A stretch of 17,706 nucleotides of DNA from Symbiobacteriaceae bacterium (GTDB taxonomy: Bacteria; Bacillota; JAAYKD01; WRDA01), in NCBI GenBank assembly GCA_009783675.1, contig WRDA01000009.1, forward strand, positions 1 through 17,706, given 5' to 3'. Positions 1 through 5,998 of this stretch are shown here, piece after piece (position 1 is the stretch's first letter; every line of letters starts with the position of its first letter). The notes under the pieces were generated by a model. It did no database searches. It had not been told where the DNA came from and was given only the letters and a program-made list of their open reading frames with translations. Made by a program: the position numbers and the translations under genes.

Positions 1-507
1 AAGTACATTCCCTCTACGAGTCATGCTCTGCAGAACAATCCTCGCCTGGATTTGCGTTTCTGCGATGCCATCGAATACATCAAGCAGGTCAAGGAAGAGT
101 TCGATGTCATCATCGTCGATTCCAGCGATCCTATCGACATCGCTGAGGGCCTCTTTACCCGCGAGTTTTACCATAATGTTCATAAGGCACTGAAGCCAGG
201 GGGCATGGTCTCCATTCAGGGAGAGTCCCCCTGGATTCACCGTCAGCTGGTGAAACGCATAGTCAGTGATCTGGAAAGCGTCTTCTCTATTTCGACCTTC
301 TACTGGAGCAACATTCCCACCTATCCTAGTGGTACCATGGTCTTTCCCATCGGTTCAAAAGGAAACGATCCCCGGGTGCCTATCAGACCTGCCGTGCCAG
401 GCTTAAGGTACTACTCTGCTGATGTTCACAGAGCTTCCTTCGCCCTGCCCTGGCATCTGCAGATCGAGCAGATGGAGTCCGGGCCAGCTATCTACCACTG
501 GAACTAG
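1..507 (+). CDS. speE: Spermidine synthase, C-terminal part (5' end outside window)
   Basis: The reading frame is open from base 1, so the gene starts upstream and about 168 C-terminal residues are present. A TTG at 52 is internal and not a real start. Spermidine synthases transfer an aminopropyl group from decarboxylated S-adenosylmethionine to putrescine in the cytoplasm. Visible family signatures are IIVDSSDP, which carries the catalytic aspartate, then FTREFY, ALKPGGMVSIQGESPW, and a C-terminal SGTMVFPIGSKG / LRYYSADVHRASFALP stretch typical of SpeE. It ends with TAG 11 bases before the next ORF, so the two are probably co-transcribed. Nothing looks broken. The assignment rests on family motifs; substrate preference cannot be read from this fragment. 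Confidence 0.93.
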   Translation, partial: KYIPSTSHALQNNPRLDLRFCDAIEYIKQVKEEFDVIIVDSSDPIDIAEGLFTREFYHNVHKALKPGGMVSIQGESPWIHRQLVKRIVSDLESVFSISTFYWSNIPTYPSGTMVFPIGSKGNDPRVPIRPAVPGLRYYSADVHRASFALPWHLQIEQMESGPAIYHWN

Positions 508-518
508 GGTCAGCGATC

Positions 519-1118
519 ATGCTCAGGAGCTGCAGCCTTACTGAGTTGCTGGACATGGGCCTGACCATTACGGATATAACCAGGCGCCTAAGTGAGATCG
601 ATCAGGAAAATGGACTCATCGATGATAATGGACAGATTATCGAACGTGCTACCAGGTTCTATGAGGAAACTGACTATCTTTGGCGGGTGGTCATGGACGA
701 TAGTCAGATCGTAGGCTACTGGTCCTTTTGTATTCTTAACCGGGGGATCATGGCTAGGGTTGCCGCCGGTCAGTTTAGCGAGCAAGACGTGAGTCATCTC
801 ACCCTTAAGATCGATCCCTGCAGCGGGATCAACAGCTTGTTCTTCGATTGCGTTTCTCTTAGCAAAAGTCATCAGGGCAAGCATCTCTCCGGCTATCTGC
901 TGAAGTCGATGTACACAACCCTGGCGCAGTTGCCGGAGTCGGGGATTTATATCGATCAGGTCTGGGCCAGTGTCTGGACCGCTGCCGGAATGCGATTCTG
1001 CGAGAAACTTGGCTTTAAGCATCACCTAAGCAATCAACACAAGGGTGAAATCTGTAAAGTATCCTTCTCCTTATTGCTACGGCGTTTAGAAGAGTTAAAC
1101 CTGACCTATGGTCTGTAG
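519..1118 (+). CDS. GNAT-like N-acetyltransferase (199 aa)
   Basis: This is a probable acetyl-CoA-dependent acyltransferase of the GNAT superfamily with unknown acceptor. The fold is suggested by VGYWSF (about residues 65-70, a central beta strand). A loop HQGKHLSGYLL (about 115-125) sits where the acetyl-CoA pyrophosphate-binding Q-x-x-G-x-G/A motif lies. A late GMRFCEKLGFK stretch (about 157-167) is the usual place for the ArlYekLGF signature. The acetyl-CoA loop is not canonical, so the call is by pattern, not strong identity. It lies between speE and rsmA. Its stop codon overlaps the proposed rsmA start by 11 bases, which suggests one operon and translational coupling. The Shine-Dalgarno sequence before ATG 519 is weak. 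An acceptor linked to polyamines or ribosomes is possible from context only. Confidence 0.6.
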   Translation: MLRSCSLTELLDMGLTITDITRRLSEIDQENGLIDDNGQIIERATRFYEETDYLWRVVMDDSQIVGYWSFCILNRGIMARVAAGQFSEQDVSHLTLKIDPCSGINSLFFDCVSLSKSHQGKHLSGYLLKSMYTTLAQLPESGIYIDQVWASVWTAAGMRFCEKLGFKHHLSNQHKGEICKVSFSLLLRRLEELNLTYGL

Positions 1119-2025
1119 GGAGTTGAACTCTTTGCCTGATGATTTCCCGACCATAAACCTTACATCACCCCGGGTGGTTAGCGTGCTGCTGGACAAGTAT
1201 GGGCTGGCAGCACGCAAACGCCTGGGGCAAAACTTTCTAATCGATCAGAACACTCTGCAGCGAATCCTGACTGCAGCGATGATCGAAAGACCAGCTCAGG
1301 TCCTGGAGATCGGGACCGGGCTTGGAACCTTGACCCGTGAGCTGGCTAAAGTAGCTGACACGGTCATTTCCGTCGAGATAGCTCTAGAACTCGGTCCGCT
1401 TCTGGAGGAGACTCTGGCCGATCTGGACAATGTACGCCTGATCCTCGCCGATGCTCTCTCCTTGAAATTCGCTGATCTCTGGCAACCAGAGCTTCCTCGC
1501 TATATCGTAGCCAATCTGCCCTACTACATAACCTCTCCTCTGCTCCTGGCCTGTCTGGAGCTGGAGATTCCCGCCAAACGCATGGCCTTTCTGGTGCAGA
1601 GGGAGGTTGCTCAGCGTTTGGTTGCTTCTCCCGGTTCTAAGCTTTATGGGAGCCTGACTGTCTGGGCCCAGGCTTTGGCGGAGGTGTCTGTCGAGGGCTA
1701 TGTGCCTGCGAGTGTTTTCTACCCGGCTCCTGCGGTTGCTTCGGCTATCGTAACCCTGGAACCCTATCATCACTCCGAGCATGGCCTGGTCAGTAAACAG
1801 GCTTTGGAGCTGACTAATAGGGCTATCTTCGGACAGCGGCGCAAGAAACTGCGAAACGCCCTGAACACCTCTCCCCACTGGCAGATACCCGCCGCAGAGA
1901 TCGACAAGGTTCTGGCAGATTTGGCACTCGATCCCGGGATTCGAGGGGAGTCCCTGACAGTGAAGCAGATCATAGCTCTGGCCAACCATCTGGCTGATTA
2001 TCTGCCTGAGCAGGATGATCCTTAG
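1108..2025 (+). CDS. rsmA: 16S rRNA (adenine(1518)-N6/adenine(1519)-N6)-dimethyltransferase
   Basis: RsmA (KsgA) dimethylates the two adjacent adenosines in the 3'-terminal hairpin of 16S rRNA, using S-adenosylmethionine, late in small-subunit assembly. The motifs are all present: KRLGQNFLID (about 37-46), the SAM-binding EIGTGLGTLT (67-76), an acidic residue in SVE (88-90), ADA (114-116), and the catalytic NLPYYITSP (136-144). The C-terminal domain with FGQRRKKLRNAL follows. Length is normal for the family (305 aa as drawn). The start is uncertain. ATG 1108 overlaps the previous gene but lacks a good ribosome-binding site, whereas an in-frame TTG at 1132 lies 9 bases after AGGGAG (1117-1122) and would remove 8 residues. 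Function is not affected. Older symbol: ksgA. Confidence 0.96.
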   Translation: MVCRELNSLPDDFPTINLTSPRVVSVLLDKYGLAARKRLGQNFLIDQNTLQRILTAAMIERPAQVLEIGTGLGTLTRELAKVADTVISVEIALELGPLLEETLADLDNVRLILADALSLKFADLWQPELPRYIVANLPYYITSPLLLACLELEIPAKRMAFLVQREVAQRLVASPGSKLYGSLTVWAQALAEVSVEGYVPASVFYPAPAVASAIVTLEPYHHSEHGLVSKQALELTNRAIFGQRRKKLRNALNTSPHWQIPAAEIDKVLADLALDPGIRGESLTVKQIIALANHLADYLPEQDDP

Positions 2026-2042
2026 CATCAATGGAGGTAGTA

Positions 2043-2189
2043 ATGTCATCGAGTAATCGTTTTACACTTTCAGCAGTCCTCCTGGTGCTGGGTTGCTCTC
2101 TGATGCTGGCTGGTACCCGGGGCGGTGAGTTGCTCCTCATCATGCAGAAGGCGGTCCTCGTTTGTCTGGAATGCATTGGGTTGGGCTGA
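2043..2189 (+). CDS. CD1871A-type small CXXC membrane protein (48 aa)
   Basis: This is a very short gene. It starts at ATG 2043, five bases after GGAGG (2033-2037), and stops at TGA 2187-2189. The product has a short polar N terminus (MSSSNRF), one hydrophobic segment (about residues 8-23), a GTRGGE turn, a second hydrophobic stretch, and ends in CLECIGLG, which gives a CXXC pair three residues from a glycine-rich end. This matches my memory of the clostridial 'CD1871A family CXXC motif-containing protein', which sits beside a 4Fe-4S membrane protein exactly as here. Its stop overlaps the next start (TGATG), so the two are translated together. A role in electron transfer or metal handling with that partner is inference. 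The start at ATG 2031 is less likely because it would put the ribosome-binding site inside the gene. Confidence 0.72.
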   Translation: MSSSNRFTLSAVLLVLGCSLMLAGTRGGELLLIMQKAVLVCLECIGLG

Positions 2190-3037
2190 TGAAGCTGCGG
2201 GACTTAAAGTTGAGCCATAGGCGCCTGATCAGCCAATTTGCTTTCTTCCTGCTGCAGAATCCCCTGCTACTAAACTTCAGCAAAGGGAAGATCCACACTG
2301 GCAGCAGCAAGATGATTTGTACTCCTGGACTAAACTGCTACTCCTGTCCGGCAGCAGTACTCTCTTGTCCCCTGGGATCGCTGCAGCTCTTTCTGGCTGG
2401 AGCACAGCATCGTCTAAGCCTGTTCGTGACCGGTTTTCTCCTGACCACCGGAGTCGCTTTTGGTCGTCTGATCTGTGGTTATCTTTGTCCCTTCGGGTTG
2501 TTACAAGACTTGCTCTATCGCCTGAAGACGCCTAAATTCCCAACGACCTTGCGTCACCTGAAGTATCTCAAGTATGTGGTCCTTATCCTTTTCGTTATCC
2601 TCCTGCCCTTGGTCGCGACACATGAGCTTACGGGACTTGGCAATCCCTGGTTTTGCAAATACATATGCCCTTCCGGGACGGTTTTCGCTGCTCTGCCGCT
2701 GCTCGCCGCTACAGAAGGGCTAAGGCGTTTTCTCGGTTTGCAATTTGTGCTTAAGCTCTCTCTGGCTCTGGGCATACTCCTGTTGGCGACTCCGATCTAT
2801 CGCTTCTTCTGCCGCGTCCTTTGTCCTCTGGGAGCGATCTATGCTCTGCTCAATCCATTGGCAATCTATCGTCTGCGCTGTGCCAGGGAGAGTTGTACCT
2901 CCTGTGGCGCCTGCGCCAGGGCTTGTCGTCTGGGGCTTCATCCCCAGGTTAAGGCTAATACTCCCGAGTGTCTCCACTGTGGCGACTGCCTCTCGGCTTG
3001 TCCTCAGAAGGCTCTGGTTTATGGTCTGAGAGACTAG
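2189..3037 (+). CDS. NapH/CD1871-like membrane 4Fe-4S polyferredoxin (282 aa)
   Basis: This is a predicted membrane electron-transfer protein with several iron-sulfur clusters. With ATG 2189 as start, Cys44, Cys50, Cys53 and Cys60 lie in an N-terminal cysteine cluster. Three CxxxCP motifs follow membrane segments: CGYLCP (96-101), CKYICP (156-161) and CRVLCP (208-213). These are the hallmark of the NapH/MauN/NosR-type family. Two classical ferredoxin motifs close the protein (C236xxC239xxC242xxxC246 and C261xxC264xxC267xxxC271), each able to hold one 4Fe-4S cluster. About five hydrophobic segments are visible. An upstream TTG (2162) is in frame, but ATG 2189 overlaps the previous stop as TGATG and is the natural coupled start. 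The partner is the 48-residue CXXC protein. The electron donor and acceptor are unknown. Confidence 0.88.
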   Translation: MKLRDLKLSHRRLISQFAFFLLQNPLLLNFSKGKIHTGSSKMICTPGLNCYSCPAAVLSCPLGSLQLFLAGAQHRLSLFVTGFLLTTGVAFGRLICGYLCPFGLLQDLLYRLKTPKFPTTLRHLKYLKYVVLILFVILLPLVATHELTGLGNPWFCKYICPSGTVFAALPLLAATEGLRRFLGLQFVLKLSLALGILLLATPIYRFFCRVLCPLGAIYALLNPLAIYRLRCARESCTSCGACARACRLGLHPQVKANTPECLHCGDCLSACPQKALVYGLRD

Positions 3038-3085
3038 ACGCACATGAATTACATTCACCCTGAAGCATGAAAATGTGTGCGTCTA
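3035..3085 (+). repeat. 10-bp inverted repeat at the end of the polyferredoxin gene
   Basis: Arms TAGACGCACA (3035-3044) and TGTGCGTCTA (3076-3085) are perfectly complementary. The 31-base loop holds a smaller TTCA/TGAA hairpin. The 5' arm includes the stop codon TAG. No T-run follows, so it is not a canonical intrinsic terminator; it could protect the 3' end of the mRNA. Confidence 0.55.
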
Positions 3086-3105
3086 CGCTACATGTTAGTG
3101 TAGTG

Positions 3106-3122
3106 CGGGAGTGAAGCTCCCG
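3106..3122. repeat. Short-loop palindrome CGGGAG/CTCCCG
   Basis: The two arms CGGGAG (3106-3111) and CTCCCG (3117-3122) flank a five-base loop. It resembles the palindromes at 3134-3150 and 7764-7784 in size and in a central GA(C/G)T...AGTC-like core, so it may belong to a dispersed intergenic repeat family. There is no T-run. Confidence 0.5.
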
Positions 3123-3133
3123 TCCAGAGGTTT

Positions 3134-3150
3134 GGGGACTTGGAGTCCCC
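3134..3150. repeat. Short-loop palindrome GGGGACT/AGTCCCC
   Basis: Arms GGGGACT (3134-3140) and AGTCCCC (3144-3150) are perfect 7-bp complements around TGG. This lies 11 bases after the previous palindrome. The core GACTnnnAGTC is shared with the 7764-7784 palindrome, which supports a dispersed small palindromic element rather than chance. Confidence 0.55.
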
Positions 3151-3157
3151 ATCTCAG

Positions 3158-3230
3158 ATCCTGCTAACGGAAACGTGCGAGGGGATCACTTGATGTCACC
3201 GAAGCAGGTTTTCAAGTTAGCAAACAGGAT
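3158..3230 (+). ncRNA. Candidate structured RNA element, long bulged stem upstream of fhs
   Basis: Three consecutive helices can form in one long stem: ATCCTG (3158-3163) with CAGGAT (3225-3230), CTAAC (3164-3168) with GTTAG (3216-3220), and GGAAAC (3169-3174) with GTTTTC (3208-3213, one G-U). They are separated only by bulges CAAA and AA on the 3' side. The 33-base apical part (3175-3207) has no obvious strong fold. Seventeen pairs in this arrangement is more than expected by chance. I do not recognise a riboswitch class: THF and ZTP motifs, both plausible near fhs, are not seen. The strand is assumed from the flanking genes. Confidence 0.4.
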
Positions 3231-3247
3231 ATAAGCTGCCATGGAAG

Positions 3248-3253
3248 TATAAT
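3248..3253 (+). promoter_or_regulatory. Possible -10 box (TATAAT) of an fhs promoter
   Basis: A perfect TATAAT lies 180 bases before the fhs start. At 17-18 bases upstream there is no good -35 match, so the promoter is weakly supported. If used, transcription would begin near 3260 and give a leader of about 170 bases containing the hairpin at 3269-3306. Confidence 0.3.
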
Positions 3254-3268
3254 AGCAAAGAATCCGCT

Positions 3269-3306
3269 GGCCAGATCAGGCGCAGACAAAGGCCTGATTT
3301 GGCTGC
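3269..3306 (+). promoter_or_regulatory. Leader hairpin upstream of fhs
   Basis: TGGCCA-g-ATCAGGC can pair with GCCTGAT-t-TGGCTG around a loop of about ten bases. This gives a 7-bp perfect core, one mismatch and up to six further pairs including wobbles. Smaller hairpins follow: GGGT/ACCC near 3342-3353 and GCAGGG/TCCTGC near 3354-3372. None is followed by a convincing T-run. A regulatory role in fhs expression is possible but unproven. Confidence 0.35.
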
Positions 3307-3432
3307 TTTGTGCTTAGGGGTATCATGCATCCTCCTGATCGGGTTTTCACCCGGCAGGGATTTTTGTCCTGCATGTGGAATATTCTACGATATATTCGGT
3401 AAGTGTAATGGAAAAAGGAGAGAGAGCAGTAA

Positions 3433-5109
3433 ATGGCATTCAAATCTGACATCGAAATTGCCCAGGAGGCAACCCTTCTGGATATACGCGAGGTAGCCAG
3501 AAGACTGGGACTCAGAGAAGACCAAATCGAAATGTATGGCAGCTATAAAGCCAAGATCGATTATAACCTCCTGAAGCAACCTGTGAGCCATAAGGCGAAG
3601 CTGGTGCTGGTCACGGCTATCAATCCCACGCCAGCCGGAGAGGGTAAAACCACTACGACCATCGGTCTGGGGGATGCTTTAGGGGTCATCGGTAAACGAA
3701 CCGCCATCGCTCTCAGGGAACCTTCTTTAGGACCGGTATTTGGAGTCAAGGGTGGCGCTACCGGAGGGGGTTATGCCCAAGTCGTGCCAATGGAGGATAT
3801 CAACCTTCATTTTACCGGGGATTTTCATGCCGTGGCAGCCGCCAACAACCTGCTGGCGGCGATGATCGACAACCACATCTATCAGGGTAACGAAATGGCC
3901 ATCGATCCGCGCCGTATCACCTGGCGCCGTTGCATGGATATGAATGATCGTCAGCTGCGTTTCATCAATGATGGTCTGGGCGGGAGTGCCAACGGAATGC
4001 CACGGGAGGACGGCTTCGATATTGTCGTCGCTTCCGAAGTCATGGCCGCCTTCTGCCTGGCCAGTGATATAGTTGACCTCAAGGAGAAGCTTGGCAATAT
4101 CGTCATCGGCTTCAACTTCGCGGGAGATCCCGTCTATGCCAGGGAACTCAAGGCTCAGGGAGCGATGGCAGCTCTGTTGAAGGACGCACTTAAGCCCAAT
4201 CTGGTGCAGACCCTGGAAGGCACTCCGGCGTTTATCCATGGGGGCCCATTCGCGAACATAGCCCATGGCTGCAACTCGGTCATGGCCACAAAAATGGCTT
4301 TGCACTTCGCTGACTATGTGGTTACCGAAGCTGGTTTCGGGGCGGATCTGGGCGCTGAAAAATTTATCGATATCAAGTGTCGCAAGGCAGGGTTAAAACC
4401 CGATGCCGTGGTCATCGTGGCGACGGTGCGTGCCTTAAAATATAACGGTGGCATGAAGCGGGAAAACCTGGGAGATGAGGACCTGGTTGCCCTGCAGAAG
4501 GGTATGCCGAATCTGCTCAAGCATGTACATAATATGACAGAGGTCTTCCATATACCCACCGTCGTGGCGATCAACCGCCGTAATACCGACACCGATGCCG
4601 AACTGGCCATGATTACTCAGGCCTGTCAGGAACACGGGGTCAACGTGGCACTCAGTGAAGTATGGGCAGACGGCGGCAAGGGTGGGGTGGCTCTGGCTGA
4701 AGAAGTTGTACGCCTCGCCGAAGCAGGGTCACCTGACTTTGCTTTCGCATATCCAGATGAAATGGAACTTGCAGAGAAGATCACAGCCATCGCCAGCAAG
4801 GTCTATGGGGCTGACGGAGTAGACTTCTCTCCTGGTGCCTTAAGGGAACTGCGCAAGATTCGTCGTCTTGGTTACGGACAGCTGCCTGTCTGCATGGCGA
4901 AGACCCAGTATTCCCTCACCGATGATCCCCGACTACTCGGCTGTCCCCAGGGATTTCGCATTTCGGTCAGGGAAGTGGTGCTCAACTCTGGAGCAGGGTT
5001 CATCGTCGCCGTTACCGGAGACATCATGCGCATGCCGGGTTTACCTAAAGCGCCTGCGGCGGAAGCCATCGATGTCGATGAGAACGGTAAAATCAAGGGG
5101 CTCTTCTAG
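3433..5109 (+). CDS. fhs: Formate-tetrahydrofolate ligase
   Basis: Fhs activates formate with ATP onto tetrahydrofolate to give 10-formyl-THF. It feeds purine and fMet-tRNA synthesis and, in acetogens, the methyl branch of the Wood-Ljungdahl pathway. The 558-residue product has the family's full usual length. It carries the ATP-binding TPAGEGKTTTTIGLGDAL (66-83), ALREPSLGPVFGVKGGA, MEDINLHFTGDFHA, a GPFANIAHGCNS stretch, and EAGFGADLGAEKF. The start ATG 3433 follows AGGAG with short spacing. It stands after a 395-base structured gap and is followed 11 bases later by a prepilin peptidase with no metabolic link. No other Wood-Ljungdahl or folate gene is in the window, so acetogenesis cannot be inferred from this gene alone. 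Confidence 0.98.
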   Translation: MAFKSDIEIAQEATLLDIREVARRLGLREDQIEMYGSYKAKIDYNLLKQPVSHKAKLVLVTAINPTPAGEGKTTTTIGLGDALGVIGKRTAIALREPSLGPVFGVKGGATGGGYAQVVPMEDINLHFTGDFHAVAAANNLLAAMIDNHIYQGNEMAIDPRRITWRRCMDMNDRQLRFINDGLGGSANGMPREDGFDIVVASEVMAAFCLASDIVDLKEKLGNIVIGFNFAGDPVYARELKAQGAMAALLKDALKPNLVQTLEGTPAFIHGGPFANIAHGCNSVMATKMALHFADYVVTEAGFGADLGAEKFIDIKCRKAGLKPDAVVIVATVRALKYNGGMKRENLGDEDLVALQKGMPNLLKHVHNMTEVFHIPTVVAINRRNTDTDAELAMITQACQEHGVNVALSEVWADGGKGGVALAEEVVRLAEAGSPDFAFAYPDEMELAEKITAIASKVYGADGVDFSPGALRELRKIRRLGYGQLPVCMAKTQYSLTDDPRLLGCPQGFRISVREVVLNSGAGFIVAVTGDIMRMPGLPKAPAAEAIDVDENGKIKGLF

Positions 5110-5120
5110 GATTAGCTTCA

Positions 5121-5912
5121 GTGTTCGCTGATCCGGACGCCTTCCTGGCCTTCCTCTGGACGATCCTGGGCGGGGTTACCGTAGGCAGTTTTCTCAATGT
5201 CTGTATCTACCGGTTACCCCGCGGGGAATCCATCGTCACGCCACGCTCTCACTGTCCTGCCTGTGAAAGGACTCTACGCTGGAACGATCTCATTCCTGTC
5301 TGCAGCTATCTCTGGCTCAGGGGACGCTGTCGCTATTGCGGAGCACCTGTCTCCATCCAGTACCCTCTGGTGGAACTGGCCAATCTGGGATTGTGGTTGC
5401 TGGCTTTGGCTTTCTTTGACGGGTTGACCTCTCTGGTTCTGCTACAGCTCTTCCTCTCGGCTCTTTTCACCCTGAGCCTGATCGATTATCATGCCATGAT
5501 CATTCCCGATCAGATTAATCTGACCATCACTATCCTGGCGATCATCGCCGCAATTTTATTACCTCTTCCTGCGCTGAGCGAGCGTCTGCTCGGTCTCCTC
5601 CTGGGCAGCGGGAGCCTCCTGCTGATCTCCCTGCTCAGCCTTAAATTCTGGCAACGTCAGGGTATAGGTACCGGAGATATCAAGATGATGGCTGCCTGTG
5701 GGCTCTATCTTGGTTGGCAGTTAACTGCAGTCGCGCTCTGCCTCTCTCCCTACCTGGCTCTGCTGGGAGTACTCATCAGGAGAGTAGCCGGCAAGGCTCT
5801 GGCCAGGGATCACCTGGTCCCCTTCGGTCCGGCTCTGGCTCTGGCCTGCCTGCTCGCCGCCTTTTGGGGAGAAGAGATCCTGATCATCTACTGGAACTTC
5901 ATCGGCAGATGA
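5121..5912 (+). CDS. Type IV prepilin peptidase (leader peptidase / N-methyltransferase)
   Basis: This is a membrane aspartyl protease (PilD/GspO/ComC family) that cleaves the leader of type IV prepilins and pseudopilins and usually methylates the new N terminus. The N-terminal domain has GSFLNVCIYRLPRGES (22-37) and two CxxC pairs (C45/C48 and C70/C73), as in zinc-binding bifunctional members. The catalytic aspartates are in LIDYHAMIIPD (D122) and in GTGDIKMM (D186, the GxGD motif). Several hydrophobic segments cover residues 85-260. Length, 263 aa, is normal. The GTG start at 5121 has only a weak ribosome-binding site, 11 bases after fhs, so it may be translated from the fhs message. No pilin or assembly ATPase gene lies nearby; its substrates are elsewhere in the genome. 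Symbol could be pilD or comC. Confidence 0.95.
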   Translation: MFADPDAFLAFLWTILGGVTVGSFLNVCIYRLPRGESIVTPRSHCPACERTLRWNDLIPVCSYLWLRGRCRYCGAPVSIQYPLVELANLGLWLLALAFFDGLTSLVLLQLFLSALFTLSLIDYHAMIIPDQINLTITILAIIAAILLPLPALSERLLGLLLGSGSLLLISLLSLKFWQRQGIGTGDIKMMAACGLYLGWQLTAVALCLSPYLALLGVLIRRVAGKALARDHLVPFGPALALACLLAAFWGEEILIIYWNFIGR

Positions 5913-5942
5913 TTCTGCATTCTTCTGGTTGCTATCTATAAT
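5913..5942 (+). promoter_or_regulatory. Possible promoter before the diguanylate cyclase
   Basis: TATAAT at 5937-5942 is a perfect -10 box. Eighteen bases upstream is TTCTGC (5913-5918), a poor -35 match. It lies in the 86-base gap before the cyclase start, a sensible place for a separate promoter. Confidence 0.3.
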
Positions 5943-5998
5943 CAGCGTAGCCTTGGGCCAACAAGGTGGTACTTTGCAAATAATCTTCCCAATTTTGC

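Noticed and set aside
588..1025. 145-residue ORF on the minus strand inside the GNAT-like gene
   Set aside because: It lies opposite a better-supported gene, has no ribosome-binding site that fits and no domain I recognise; the plus-strand frame has GNAT-like motifs and operon spacing.
1384..2049. 221-residue minus-strand ORF opposite rsmA
   Set aside because: It is fully antisense to a gene with all family motifs, and its composition is that of a codon-usage shadow.
3038..3432. THF or ZTP riboswitch upstream of fhs
   Set aside because: I looked for the conserved cores of both classes, including a ZTP-like CCGCCTGGGC, and found only loose partial matches (CCGCTGGCC near 3266).
3299..3496. 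65-residue ORF with a hydrophobic start and a CPAC motif just before fhs
   Set aside because: It starts with TTG without a ribosome-binding site, overlaps fhs by 64 bases in another frame, and runs through the fhs ribosome-binding site. The CxxC alone is not enough.
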